From contig NC_079386.1 in NCBI RefSeq assembly GCF_021018895.1, positions 16,218,552-16,282,551 of the forward strand: DNA of 64,000 nt, given 5' to 3'. Shown here one piece after another: positions 1 through 13,160 of the stretch; position 1 is the stretch's first letter, and every line of letters starts with the position of its first letter. Made by a program: the position numbers and the translations under genes. This DNA is from Seriola aureovittata. Lineage: Eukaryota > Chordata > Actinopteri > Carangiformes > Carangidae. Under the pieces are notes generated by a model, which worked only from the letters and a program-made list of their open reading frames with translations, was not told the DNA's origin and searched no databases.

Positions 1-2460
1 GCAGAAAATAATCAACACTGGGGGTGTCCATCAGGGTTTATGTAACTAACCTAACCTGGCCCAACCTTTTGCTGTCAATTAGACTATTTTTCATTGAAAA
101 AGTCTGTTTATGGACCTCAGAGTAAAGATCTATTTGCCACAGTACGGAAACCACCAGAGTCATTGGTTGGAAAAATCAGATTCTGTCCTGTTCGGTTTTG
201 AGTCATTCAGGTACGACATATTTTTAAAAGTTGGCAATTGGATTAGTTTAAATTAGTCTGTTTTTGACTTGACGAAGTGAAGTGTTACTGAGAAGCTGCT
301 GACATTTCAGCACCTCGAGGTTCCTTTTCCTCGAACGACGGGCGTGCGAGCGCCGCAGCTCTTCCTTCAGGAATGTTCAGGCATTCCCGATCCCACCGGC
401 ATTCCCGATGACATTTAGGATCCATTGGAATCCGTGACAGACAGCAGGGGGACAGGTCTGGGCCTAGGACCCATCAGCCTGTGAGAGCTAATAGCTAATG
501 AACCGTTGCCAGGGGCGACATGAACATTCCATGTCATCGCCATAGCTACTACACTCCCCGCCCCTCCTCCCTCGACCACCACCTCCTCCTCCTCCTCCCC
601 CCCCCGCTGCCCTCCAGCTCCTTGAAGAGGTCGCACACCTGTCTGCACCTCTCTTTCCTCTCCACACCCCCCGTTCTTTCCCTCTCTTCCTCTTCGCCAT
701 CACCCTCCCGCCACCCTCTCCCGTATTCTCACTTGAACTCAGTGAAGCAGCTATTGGTGATTCAAGCTGAAAACACAGTTGTATTTTTTGTCTATTTTTT
801 AATGTCTCACTACTTTTAGTGAGTAAGAGGCCACTGGAGTTGGTGTTTAGTCTCAAAGATGTTTTGTGTACTCTGGAGTATATTCTCACATGAGTCACGA
901 AGCATCACTTGACACTTCACCGTCTAGTTATTTGTGACCTACAACTAGTTATCCCGCAATGTGGATCACTGAAACCCCTCGTAGACACTTCACAGCGTCT
1001 CTTTCCCTCTACTTCATTTTGCTTTTCCCCAAAACAAACGGTCGCTTGTTTAGTAGATGAATTGAATATTTTTAAATGACTACAATACCCACAAATCCCT
1101 CTGTGTGGGAACCTAATTCCCAGGGTCACTGAAAAAAAGCTGTCAGGGGTCAGAGTCGGAGCCGGAGGTCAGAGGTGACATAGCGACAGCAGGTTAGGCT
1201 GCGTGGTTTGTAACTAATGTTGCACACAAGGGTCGCTGTTAAAAGGGCAGGACTTAAATTACATAACGTTACGTGTTACCTTCAGGAATTTGTCAGAGAG
1301 ACAAGAGCACACATGCGTTCGCGGATTTGAATCGTACACACGGCACGTCATAAAGGCAAATAGCCTGTCGGGACATTTACTGACCTTATCAGAGGTCCTC
1401 CTGTCATCTGTTTATTGACTTGGAAGTGTGGTTTTTTTTTTTTTTTTTTCTTTGGGTTGTAGCTGATAAGAGGAGAGACGGCTGATGCAGGTGCTGGAGT
1501 CACCTCTGGGTTTATGGGAGCGCACTGGGAAGTGACCATGGACTCACCTTTTGACCAGTCAGATAAGAGGGAGTAAATCTTGTGGCGGAAGCATCAAGAA
1601 ATATGGATTTTTCTTTGAGCTGAAATCCCAAAATGAGCTGGAGTCCAGCAGCTGGAAAATGACACCTACCTTTAGACAGTTATTGAAAGTGACAGTCTCT
1701 GGCTGTTTAAAGGGCTATTATTTTGTGAACAAAAGACCTAAATTAGCCAGCATTCTTTCAAAAGCACCGTAATTTGTTTAAGCACCGTGAATTTTTCAGC
1801 TGTCAGTCTTGGGTTCTCTCTGAAGAAGAGGAACTCTTGTCCAGACTTGATCCACAGCCACGGATCTAGAAAGGATAAAGAAAAAAAAAAAAATAGGTGG
1901 ACAGGTGAAGCTAATGCAAGGTAAGGGTCGCTTCAGCTGGCTGAAGTGACCGTGGACGACCTTAAGATAGAAAGGTAAAACTGAGGCCAAGACATGTCGC
2001 TGCGAAGAGGGTACTGTCGAGGTCAAACACCTGGAGGACGTCTGACCTCTCTACAGACCTAGAGAAACGGTCGTGGACTGACCTTTTTCGTTGGAGGTCT
2101 GCAGATAGCATCGGTCGAAGATGACAATTATGAGTCTCTGGAAATGATTTAAGGCGTTATGACTCTCAAGGCTGACCGAGGGTCGCCTTGAGAGTTGGAT
2201 GTAGAGGTCACAACAAAACAGGTTCCATGGCCCGTTCTGTCGAGACGGAGTTTAAAGAAATGTTCTGGCGTCCGTCCGTCTCACAAGATGTTCCACGGCA
2301 AAAGTGGACTGAGAAAACCTGAAAGAAAATAGAGAGGTAGATGTTGAGAAGTAAAGAAATGCCAATATATTGCAATAAAAGAGTAGCATGCTGTTTGTAA
2401 ACCCTCATTCTTTCAGCACCATAACCTTGTCAATAGAAAGAACACAAAAAGAAAGTGAAA
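1..2460. other. Unique intronic sequence
   Basis: Mostly single-copy-looking sequence. It includes a small CpG-rich patch near 330-360, a doubled CATTCCCGAT at 382-411, a pyrimidine-rich stretch at 560-720 and a T18 run at about 1433-1450. No splice-flanked coding segment is seen. Confidence 0.5.
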
Positions 2461-2469
2461 ATGGGGCCG

Positions 2470-2489
2470 CCCCCCCCCCCCCCCCCCCC
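2470..2489. repeat. C20 homopolymer
   Basis: An uninterrupted run of 20 C bases between GGGGCCG and GTAACTC. The length is likely polymorphic or uncertain in assembly. Confidence 0.95.
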
Positions 2490-3093
2490 GTAACTCAACC
2501 CGCTATTTACGACCAAATTAAACCAATGCTCTGCCTTCCTTCTTCTTAACAGACTTTCCCATGACGCTCTCTCTCACATCCTAAGGTCATTGTTTACGCC
2601 TCGACACTCACTATAAGAATCCAAGATGGCCAGCAGTCCTGCTTCCTGTCCTTGACGTGAATCACTGCTCTTGGTTTTAACTCGTTACCCCTCGGTGTAG
2701 CCTTTCAGTGTCGTTGGGTTCGTCCCACACTCGTTTTGGCAGCTTCATCCCACAGTTTAACATATTGAACGTTTGGAACAGAAGACTCCTGTGTTTATTA
2801 TTGAATATAAATGTTAGCTTTGACAGGTTTATGCAGTTTTAACATCTGTTAGTCAGTTAATGGTCAGTGTAGGTGGTCAGTTTTACCTTTTAAAGAAAAC
2901 CAACAGTGTTTTAATCCCAGATTTAAAGGATACGGTCGTAACTTTAAAGTCTTGTGTCTGTATGTGGAAACAGGTTTTGCTTGCGGTATTACATGAACTT
3001 TTCCTAATGTGCTTTTAATGAAAGTAATGGGGGACATTATACTCCAACAATGCAATGCACAAAGGAAATGGAGGAGCTGCTCACAGCTAGAGA

Positions 3094-3160
3094 ATCAGAG
3101 CTTAATCGATTAGCAGATCGACAGAAAAACAATCAGCAACTATATTGATAGGTGATCATG
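3094..3160. mobile_element. Short fragment of the GAGCTGCAAC MITE family
   Basis: CAGAGCTTAATCGATTAGCA followed by GATCGACAGAAAAACAATCAGC resembles the ATCGA-rich terminal part of the element at 3857-4020, in opposite orientation. Fragmentary. Confidence 0.4.
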
Positions 3161-3856
3161 TGTTTTCAGTTCAGTTTCAGTGACTGTTGTTGAAACGTAT
3201 CCTTCGGTGGAGCAGGTTAATGTGCGGTAGCGACCTAGTTGTGCATTTACTCGGCTGGCCCCTCGCTCTCTCTCCCTATACTGACCTAATGTTGAACGTC
3301 CACTGAGCATTCCATTCCTTCCACTTGTCCCAACCTCTCCACAGATAAGGTCAAAGGTCAGCTAGAAGAAGAGAGGGAGAGGGGCGGGGGGTGTTGGTAG
3401 GTGGTTGGCAGGGAGTGTCCTTTATTTTCCCTGTGTGTTGTGTTAGTTCGCAGGTTCCTCTGTGCGTCCTTGTGTTAGTTTTGTCTTCAAAGGCCAGTCG
3501 TTTTTCACGGAGCGAGGGAGGGAGAAGGAGAAGGAGAGAGGGGAGAAAGGGGTGGGGGGCGGCGGCGGCGGCGGGGGAAGGAGGATGTTTTTCTTTTTCT
3601 GAACTCCCTGGTCATGTGAGTGCACTGACATGCAGCGCTTCATGAGTAGTTCACCCAAGCAGGTGCGTTACTGATTGGCTCACGGGAAAGAGTTTTGCAG
3701 CAGTTCCTTGGAAACTCAGTGTTATTAGGTAACCTAGTTAAAACGAACCTTTTAGCCTCAGCTCGGATTTCAGTTTCAAAATGCGAGAAACATGAATCAC
3801 TTTAGTGTCATCTGCAGCACATCCTGTGCACATGTAGTTTCATTTACATTTACATT

Positions 3857-4020
3857 TCGAGCTGCAACTCACAATTGATGTAAAAGGTCAGAAAATGATG
3901 AAAAATACCCCTCAGAGTTTCCCAGAGTCCAAGATGACGTCTTCAGATATCTTGTCCAAAAGGTCCTTAAGCAGAATAGTTGATTATTTCTGTCGGCCGA
4001 CTAATCGACCTTTAGCTCCA
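3857..4020. mobile_element. MITE-like teleost repeat with inverted ends (GAGCTGCAAC family)
   Basis: Starts CGAGCTGCAACTCACAATTG and ends GACTAATCGACCTTTAGCTC, so the ends form a short imperfect inverted repeat (GAGCT...AGCTC). The interior has GTCAGAAAATGATGAAAAAT, CCAAGATGACGTCTTCAGAT and GTTGATTATTTCTGTCGGCC. I know this as a very common fish MITE. Compared with the consensus I recall, the middle part with the GACCAACAGTCCAAA block is deleted. Confidence 0.65.
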
Positions 4021-7000
4021 AACTAACAACACTTCCTGCTTCACATTCCTGTCTGCAATTCCTCCATATGTGCAGAACTGTGAAGACTATTTGGAGTTAG
4101 TACGATTGCGTATGAGATTCAGTTATCGTACATGACAACACAAAAAAACAAACACGGATCTGCATCGCTGGTCTTGACAGTTTACTATTGCGTGACCGTG
4201 ACGCTTGATGGGCTGATAGCATGTTGAGTCTGTTGACTCTGTGTTTTTACATTATAAACCTCTTCTTGTGTTTGAGCAGTCAGTTACTGTATATGAAATA
4301 AAGAGAAGTCTTCAGGCGATTGGAAAGCACTACCTCTAGAACAGGGATACGGCTTAGGAACTGTATGTAGACCTGGTTTCCTCTGGTCTAAATGCAGGTA
4401 AAAGTTCCCGCCTCATGATGATGATATGACCATAGGTTGTAAACCCCGAGCTCCTAACACCCAAGTAGAACAAAGTGAAGCATTAACGTGTTTGATCCTC
4501 TTACTGTGCCGAGCAGACCGAGATCAAACGGCTTCCTATATCTCCACCTTGCCCCCCTGCCTGTCTTGTGAATGAAGCACTTAACCCTCCGTGCCGCTTC
4601 TCAAAACAGTCGTCCCGTTATTTCAATACGGCCGAACCCAAAACGTCTCCTGACCGGGACGTCAAACTCGTACCGGCCGTGTCACTGTAAATCGCCTCTC
4701 GATGTGGCCGCGGCCTGTAAATATTATCTCAGTCATGAACGATATTGTTTCAGCGTCTGTCTGACTATTCGTCATCTGTAAGTGGCTCTGTACCTCGCTG
4801 TGATGATGGGTGAGTTGTAATGCCTCCCCAGCGGGACACTTAACCCCCGAGTCGACCTGTATTATTTCAGTTTCAGTTTGATCCAAAATGGTTCCTCCTA
4901 TGGGATTCGTCACTTCTGAGGCCCCCTACCACCCCCCACACCCCCCCCTCCTCCTCGTGCGCCACGGCGGAGTGGTGGTTTCCTGTGGTGAAGAGGGAGT
5001 CGAGGGGCTGACAGCAGGCGGCTTGTCCAGGCAGGACTCCTGTGGTGTGTGAAACCGCGATGCCTGCCAGCTGTGTAAAGCTCAGCTAAGTCCCTGCATT
5101 TCTTTAAAAAAAAAAAAAAAAAAAACAGAATGCTCTCATTGCACAATGCAAACGATGTCCATCATCTGCACATCCCCGTGTTTTCACTGCAGTTTCACTT
5201 GTTTCAAAACTTTTCTTTAAAGCGAGTGATGATGTTTTGTTGTTAAAGCAGAGACCCCTCCACTGAAGCCACTGATTGAGTAAAGGAATCCTAAAGAAAC
5301 AGTATTTATAAGGAAGAATCAGGTTTTAAAAACATCTGGTCTTAACTCATTCCTGCAGGGTTTGTCAGGGGTCATCCGTCGTGCCGTACCTGACACAGAT
5401 CGGACGAAAACACTACGCCAAACTGTTATGGCGTGGCTGCAGTCATGCTAAAGTGGTTAGCAGCAGATGAGATGGTTCCCCCCTCCGACCAGCCCGTATC
5501 AGGAAAATCATGTCTTCAGCTGATACCATGTGCTCATGCCTGCAGGACTGACAAAAATCAGCATGGTTGAAATCCTGCAACACAAAAACTACAAGGAAAA
5601 TCAGTATCACGATAGATTTGTGTTGTTGTTGTAAATATGTGCCCGTACGTCTCTGATGTTAACAACGCGTTTACACATAAACCTTTACGCGGCGGCTGCT
5701 AGTCTTCCAGTATACACGCTGTCACTTCCTACATCTGTGCTTCCAGAAACGGCTTTTAAAACCTCGTGGCTTCAGTAAACTCTGCCGCCTTGTGTACGTG
5801 CACCTGTTTATCAAACGCCGCCACCCATAGTGCAGTGCACATGCAGTTCAGCCATGCTTTTAACATGTCTTGTGCGCAGAGGGAGGGAGCTGAGGTGTGA
5901 TTGAGTGTCTTTGAGCAAGTTGAAATGTCTTTCTAGCTGAAGGGGTTTGCTGGTTTGCGGTTGAAGACAAATGAACCCCCCCCACAACGAGGGTTGCACA
6001 AGTAAAAAGCTTTTAGAGTGCTCCTTAAATCTTCTTGTTGTTCTCGGAGTCCAAAGTAGAAACTACCTTCACGTATCGCCAAAAACGTGCTGAGATCTTT
6101 GTCGATCCAGGACTTCAGTATCTTATTATGCTACAAATTGCTCTGCTCGTCTGTCATCAATCATCTTCCGCTTGATGTGTTGTTTGTGGCTCAAACTGTT
6201 CAGCTCAGATTGATCGTGACAAATGGGTGAATCATTAATTTTTTTTATCATTTTGGTTTCTGGATTACGTCCATGTCAGAACGCTTCAAACTATATCACT
6301 CGTCACTTCATCGATGTTAAATGTGATATAATCCCACCTGAGTCATTCTCTGTGCATGTTTAACTCATTTCTAATCACCTGTCATCTTGTACTGTACCCA
6401 CATCACGCCACCTCACGCTCTACATCATATTTTACCCCATCTGAACTCCGCTCTGCGTTCCCTCACTCGCTCACATTTTAAATAGTAACCGAGTGCGTCT
6501 TTAAACCCACATGACGCGACCAGACGGGTGGATTTTAATACACTGAGTATAAAGTTTGGACGGGAGTTTGCACATAAGTCCGAGTTAATTTCTTACTACA
6601 AAGTTAATTTTCAACACTGGCGTGCAGCCGCCCATGTCTAAATGTTCCCAGCGATCACTTGGCGGTCGCGGCGTTCATGTATCAGAGCAGTAGATTGGAT
6701 TGAAGTGTTACTCAGGCTGGCGGCGCTCCATCTAATGAGTAAGATTTTCTCCAAAATCAGCAGGAGAGGATGACTTTTTTTTCCTGGAGCTAGGATAGGA
6801 ACGCTCACTCTCGCACATGTGCGTTAGCGATTAAGCCGTCAGAATGAGAACAGAGAGAGACGGGAGCTGTCAGTGCTCCACGGCTTATCTCACATCTCTC
6901 AGTGTTGTTACTCGTACGGTTTCTGTGCTACAGTATCGCTTCGTGTCATGTAGAAGTTCGTCTTCTGTCCCTTCTCTCGTCCTATTGGCTGTCGTCTTCC

Positions 7001-7133
7001 GGCCGCCCTCACACCCGCCCTCATGCCGTAAATGACACAGTGTTCTGTGTTTAACTCACGGAGACAAATGAGAAAAATCTCTGTGGATTAAACGGATCAT
7101 AGCACAGGGCGCTCCTGCATGGCTGATCTACTA

Positions 7134-7135
<2 letters not shown>
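4021..7135. other. Unique intronic sequence
   Basis: No exon, RNA gene or clear transposon recognised. An A19 run lies at about 5106-5125 and a C-rich patch at 4921-4950. Short ORFs have no collagen-like or other known domain. Confidence 0.5.
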
Positions 7136-7175
<40 letters not shown>

Positions 7176-7192
7176 GTGTGTGTGTGTGTGTG
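7136..7192. repeat. (GT)n microsatellite
   Basis: About 57 bp of GT with one TT slip (GTGTTGTGTG). The first of three GT/CA arrays packed within 530 bp. Confidence 0.95.
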
Positions 7193-7312
7193 AGGGACAA
7201 AAAACTTGTATGTGCTCCTGTATTATCTGTCTGATTCTCTACTTATTCTCCTGTTTAATACCTGTTGCTCCTGGAGGCCTTTTCCGCATACTTACCTGAT
7301 GGCTTCTTGGCA

Positions 7313-7314
<2 letters not shown>

Positions 7315-7360
<46 letters not shown>

Positions 7361-7392
7361 GCGTCTGCGTGTGTGTGTATGTATGTGTGTGT
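7315..7392. repeat. (GT)n microsatellite, imperfect 3' half
   Basis: Pure GT for about 40 bp, then GC and TAT interruptions (GTGCGTGTGCGTCTGCGTG, GTATGTATG). Decay is only at one edge. Confidence 0.95.
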
Positions 7393-7620
7393 AAAAGTGG
7401 ACCATGTGTATCATGTGCACAGGTTTGAACAAAAAGGGATTTGTTTGTTGAGTAGGGTGTTACACTGAACTGTTCCTGCTCTGTTCAGTTTAACCGTTCG
7501 TCTGCTGAGTCTCTATGTACACGGTTGCCATGCCAACCGCTGCCCATCACAAGGCGAACAAGCGGAGCTGACGTTTTTGAGAGATTCTCACCAGCTGTCT
7601 GCTGTGCACGCACGTACGCA

Positions 7621-7624
<4 letters not shown>

Positions 7625-7669
<45 letters not shown>
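7625..7669. repeat. (CA)n microsatellite
   Basis: 45 bp of CA, inverted relative to the GT arrays at 7136 and 7315, with a further GT array at 7840-7862. Confidence 0.95.
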
Positions 7670-7671
<2 letters not shown>

Positions 7672-7862
7672 TACCGCATGCATACAGTCAGTGAAACACA
7701 CCGACCCTCCGTTCTGTGTCAGTGTCTCTCTGTCACTCGGTCGTCCCCTTCCTTGACGAGCTGCTGTGACATTGCTGTGGCTTTTCATGTCCAGCCTTCG
7801 CACCGCCCAGCAAACTTCCACAGCACATAACTCAGCGAGTGTGTGTGTGTGTGTGTGTGTGT

Positions 7863-9700
7863 CAGTAAGATGACTAAGGAACCATGGGAGTAAACGACTG
7901 CTATTTTTAACCTTCCCCAGGTGCAGAGTTTTAACTTTTAGCAATAAAGCAAAATGACATGACAAAAGTTCCTTTTAAAAGTGCAACATTTTTCAGTTTT
8001 TTCTTTATTTTAGTTAATATTTTATTGTTGTACTGTTTTTAATGTGCAGCTGACCGTAAAGAGGCAGATTTAATCATTAAAAAAGAGTTTATGTTTCTCA
8101 CCCAAACCTCTTTCATCCACGTTAACTCCTTAGATGTGATCCTGAAGCACCGTTTACACCACAATGCTTCCGACACTTATCTGAAAAGTGCGGCGAAAAG
8201 ACGTGTATACGTGCGCAATCACATACGTATAAACACAGACATGGTTTTGTTTTCGTGTCGGATGACTCGCTGCGAGTGGCTCATGTTGGTGGTCCCGTCT
8301 TCAGTTTAGATGTATTTTGCTTTATGTTGCTGTTGAGGAAGTTTCCAGGAAAAACAAGTGCTGCTGTCACAGAGAGACGATTAAGGATTACACAAACCAG
8401 AGAGAGAGGGAGGGGAGGGGGGTTTGTATATACTGTAAGTTTACCTGAGGTTTGCAGTGTTGTGGAGCTTTAGGTCTGTGGAATGCCATTATGTTATATG
8501 GTGACGGATGGCTGTGTAAACAGAGGTGTACAAATAAAGTCGGACTGAAGGTGGAGGGCTGAGCGAGGACACGGAGTCTTTGAAAATGACATAATTTCAC
8601 TTTGCTGCATCGTTGATTTCAAACTTAAAGCATTTATGAGCTATAAGCCTGTGAATGGAGTGAATTTTATTTATTTATTTTTTATTTTTTTGCAGCATTT
8701 TGGCTTTGGGAGTGTAAATAAAAAACCTCAGCGTGAACCCGAAACCATCTGATAAAACAACTGGAAAGATGCTTACCATCAGATATCTCAACCAACTCTA
8801 AATATCACTTCCCTAGCGCTAGGGGCCACTATAAAAATGCCAACTACTAAATTCATTGCTGCCACATATACTTGAACAGCAGCATTCTGATGCTCGGCCT
8901 ACGAGTTCAGTCATGTGGCGTTCCATAGATTTATTTGCATATAAATTTGATGACAAGATTGTACTGTTTGTATCACCTGGGTGGTTTTATGGGTGTAAAT
9001 TTTTGTAGTAATGGTTTTAAATAATTCCCAGGATCCAAATGAGGCTAAAAGCCTGTTGCATGCTGCGTGTTGTTTATAAATGAAAGGAAATTGCTAACCT
9101 TGTTTCTACATGATGAGTTTATATCCAGCTGTTTTGCTCTGCCAAACATGTTTTCTTGGAAATGTAGTTTCTCACCAGAGACATGTTTACACACTCTGGC
9201 AATATTTCTTCTAGTCCAGGAAGTGTGACATCCTCACACTGCACAGAAGGCATATAAAAGAAGCCGAGGTCGCCCGTGACGGACTTTGATATTGCTACTA
9301 TCGCTACATAACCAACATTAACATCAACAGTTGTTTACTTACCAGTCTCGCCGAGAGCTTCAACCAACACTGTGTTTACAAGACAACATCCTCTGAGCAG
9401 CGCTACTTATACTTCAGCGACTCGGTATCGGAAAGTGACGAGACGGTCCAGCTGGACCATGGCTAGCTGGTTAGCACGCTAACTTCAGTAGAAGAAAAGT
9501 AGTGATAGAGAAAGAAGGAAAACAAGAGGCAGCTGTTGGTCAGTAAAAGGGATGAAGTTTTCATGCCGTTTCTTCTAGACTTTGTTTTAGTTCTTTATCT
9601 TTGATCTCACAACATCATCCTTCATTTGTTTCTTCTTATCTCTCTTACACTGAGGCCTAGGCCTCTTCATTCATCAGAGTAGGACAGAGGTGTAGGGATT
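7863..9700. other. Intronic sequence, nothing coding seen
   Basis: AT-rich for the first kilobase. A TATA-like CATATAAAAG occurs at 9251-9260 before a GC-richer stretch, but no start codon context or donor follows that I can support. Confidence 0.45.
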
Positions 9701-9716
9701 GGGGGGGGGGGGGGGG
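9701..9716. repeat. G16 homopolymer
   Basis: Sixteen G bases followed by TGGAGGAGAAAGGG, at the start of a purine-rich stretch reaching about 9900. Confidence 0.95.
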
Positions 9717-11978
9717 TGGAGGAGAAAGGGAAGGATAGCTAGTGTTTTCATCCCGGTCCTCGCCCCGGGGGCTGTGAACTGACAGCTGTACCCGGCTCGT
9801 GATGGGAGGAATGTGAGGAGGACAAAAGGCAAGAGGGGAGAGTCTTAGGAGGAGATGGGGGAGGGAGGGAGTTCAGGTAGAGAAAAGAGGCAAACACTTC
9901 TCCTCCTCCTTCCTATGTCTTCCATCTCTTTCTCCTAATCTTTGTACGTCTCACACTGTATTCCTCACTTTTGTATTTTTTTTTTTCCCTCCCTCGTTTC
10001 TCCCACTGTCCTTTCCCTCTCATCCCTCCTTTCGCTTCCTCCCTTCATTCATCCCAGCTTGTCATTTTTAACCAGAGAACAAGTCGTGGATTGATGTGCC
10101 CTATAGACTACAAACACACACATTCCTCAGCGTTTCAAACACACATGTCCGCTCCTCCATGTCCTAACCTGGTGATTGTCAGCGTACGCTCCCTCGAGCG
10201 TAGCCTCGCCTTTTTACTGTCAACAAAAGATGTTTAATGAATTTCACCCCTTTTCGGAGGTAAACACGCTGCTTTTACAGTTCCTTGTAACTGCAGTCAA
10301 AGGCTGCAAACGACCCGAGACAGGAATTCTTCAGGAGGAGCGTGGAGGAGGAGTAAGAGGAGGGAGGGTTGAAAAGAAGGGCAAGGAGTTAAATGAGGGA
10401 GTAGAGGCGGATGAAGAGAAAAGAGGAGGAAAGGATCATGAGGAGGAGGAATTGGATGGTGTCGGGCAGGTGAAAACAAGGGATGAGGAGTTAAAGTCAA
10501 GGATTTTATTTAAGGAGGAGAAAGAGAAGTGGAAAGCTAAGGAAAGGAGGCAAGGAGAGGAGGAAGAGAAAGAGGAAATAAGTGGAGAGGGGGGGATAAC
10601 AAATGAAGAGTGGGCAGAAGGTGAAGGCTTGTTTATCACGAACAAACGTTTCACCTGACAGAGTTCACCTGTAAAAACGTGTCCGTCGTCTTGTCTTACA
10701 CAGGAACCTGTGCGCTGTCTCGGCCTGAAGAATGAGTTCTCCTCCGAACCTCAGACACATGAGCCACAGAGTCTTTAGTTTCAGCCGAGCAGACGCACTT
10801 TAACTTTAACCACGGCGGGCGCTCTTACCGACCCAGGGCTGTTTTATATGCTGTGCACAGCGTCGGTGATGATGCTGCTCTTTGCTTTCTTTTTAAATTA
10901 TATATAAGCTCATGTTACTTATGCCTAATGGTTCCTGGCCTGTTGCAACAAATTCATCATTAAACTCAAGTGTCGTTATGTTTGTCTGGTCTTTGCCAAC
11001 CAAAGATAATACAGACAGATGTTCAGGTTCAAGGTTCAGCCTCTAGCATGCAAATACATACTCTTAAATTAGTGAGATAATTCGTGAATACATTGTGCAG
11101 CTTGCATAAAGACATCTGTCGCTATGAAAAGGTGCGTGCATGTAACACAGTCTACGCTCGTGTCTTCGGATACTTTGGTTTCAAAAATAATAAGAATCAG
11201 AGATTACAACTAAAACCATAAAGAGATGACGTCTCCGTGTTGATGGGTCAGTTTGTATTTCCAGCTTCTCCGGTGTGAGGGTTTGCAGCTTTTGGCTGTT
11301 TAAAAACAATTCAACATGAATCATTTAATTTAAATTAATCCTTAATTTAATCTGTGACGTTTCACAGACTAAACCGCGTTATCGTGTCTAAAATAGCAAA
11401 CACTCACTCGGCCAAAAGTGAAAGGAACAGGGTGGAGACACCACCACTTTGACCCTTGACCCTCGTCTGATTTTAGATCATGAACGCTTCTTCACGGACG
11501 CGCCCGTGGGAAGGAGCAGTACCACTTCCACCCACTTAGACTTATGCATCCAAACACATAAACCCTGTGGCTGCAGTGGACATTCCTGCTCCTTCAGGGA
11601 CGTATTAGGCTACAGCTTCACTCTCCTCTCTCTGTGTAGATAATAGTCCTCCTGGCTGCATCCCAGACTCATTAAAACGTATTTTGATAATCTTGTCATG
11701 CAGGATCTCGGGCATGAAGTAGCCTCATGACTCTGCTTTCGGCTGCCAGACTCGAGTTTAAGGAAGGGGCCTCTCCGCCCTTTCGCTGTTCCTCGAGCAC
11801 CGTCCTTTGCAGGAAGAGTTTGAAATCACAGAATGTCAGACGCGGGAGTTTATTTCATCGCGCGAGGCGGATTTTTTTTAATCCCTTGCAATGACATCTA
11901 TTTCTGTCTGCAACTGTGCATCAACAGAAGCACACAAGATAAATATATTCCCTTTAATTTATATTTCAGGCGCCCACT
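9717..11978. other. Purine-rich and unique intronic sequence
   Basis: 9717-9900 and 10320-10640 are AG-rich on the + strand; the second gives a 160-codon Glu/Lys/Gly-rich open frame (10176-10658) that I attribute to composition. The rest is unique sequence without recognised features. Confidence 0.5.
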
Positions 11979-12002
11979 CCCCCCCCCCCCCCCCCCCCCC
12001 CC
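11979..12002. repeat. C24 homopolymer
   Basis: Twenty-four C bases flanked by GCCCACT and ACTATCTC. Open frames crossing it are polyproline artefacts. Confidence 0.95.
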
Positions 12003-12157
12003 ACTATCTCTGGATGACTCGGATAGACAGACCGAGAATCCGACACTCCTCTCTCTCCCTGGAGCCGACCATCACTCCATCTCTCGGTTATTTTAAACCC
12101 AGAGCGGCAATTACAGCGAGTGGGGTCGTCACCGTCGTTAAAATAGTGCTTCCTCGA

Positions 12158-12160
<3 letters not shown>

Positions 12161-12192
<32 letters not shown>
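12161..12192. repeat. (GT)n microsatellite
   Basis: About 32 bp of GT after CGACA; followed by GCAAGTGTGTATG. Confidence 0.95.
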
Positions 12193-12193
<1 letters not shown>

Positions 12194-12379
12194 AAGTGTG
12201 TATGTTTATCGGATTTATGTAATCCGCACCCCAATCAGCGCCTGTCACCTCCCGTCCCCCAACCCCACCCTGCGTGGTTTGAGAGCAGGGTGGGGTTTAA
12301 CTTTTATTGTTGTTGTTGTTGTCGTCCACAGCTGTTTGAAAGTGTGTGAAACCACTGTACTGCACGTATAGTAAGATAG

Positions 12380-13010
12380 TGTTGGACACCATGGGACAAA
12401 ATAAAATGTCAGTCATATTTTGCTAATAATAATGAGGTAGCAAACCTTTGAGTGCGTCTTGGGGTTATTAGGCCAGTCGTTTCCTGGCGGTTCCTAAGTG
12501 GCGGCAAGATGAATCTAAGACTTCACTAAATGATTATACGTATAGGGAATGAGAAAAATCTAAATTCACTGTTTCTAATCTTTCATTGGTGCTGTTTCTT
12601 ATCAAATATTTGACAAAGTTTTACATGTTTAGGCCTCTGGAAATAAACCTGACAGATGAATCAATTTGCATCAATTGCATCAATAAATAATTGAATACCT
12701 GAGATTTTTGTTCAGGTATCGGAAAATGCACTGCATCATGATACAGACATGAATATCATGATATAGAATTACATATTCCACATTAGATTGTATCTATTAT
12801 TGCCCTCCCTGAGGCCGAGGCTGAAACCAGGCTCCCGTCTTTCAGTCATGACGTTTGCTGAGCTGCTTTAAAGTGTTTGAAAGCATCAAAATGGAGCATA
12901 AGGACAGATACAGATGGACAGCTGAATGGCATTAATTACCTCACATCCTGAGGGGATCCACAGAAAATATGAAGAATGGGTTACTAAATTGCCAGTCATT
13001 ACACTGGATA

Positions 13011-13012
<2 letters not shown>
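12380..13012. promoter_or_regulatory. Repeat-poor AT-rich block, possible conserved non-coding element
   Basis: Lacks simple repeats and recognisable transposon sequence. It has an octamer-like ATTTGCAT (12664-12671), an exact double TTGCATCAA (12666-12683), and TTAATTA and ATAATTGA homeodomain-type cores. It is unusually clean for this window. Function is inference only. Confidence 0.2.

Positions 13013-13047
<35 letters not shown>
13013..13047. repeat. (CA)n microsatellite
   Basis: 35 bp of CA following AGGA. A smaller ACACACAC block lies at 13148-13160. Confidence 0.95.
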
Positions 13048-13050
<3 letters not shown>

Positions 13051-13160
13051 GAGTGTATACACTAAGGGGCTAATTTGATAATTGCCTGCGCAGCATGCCT
13101 GTGCAGTGTCTTGCATAGCTCTCTGTTGGTATCTCGCGCACACAAAGACACACACACACA

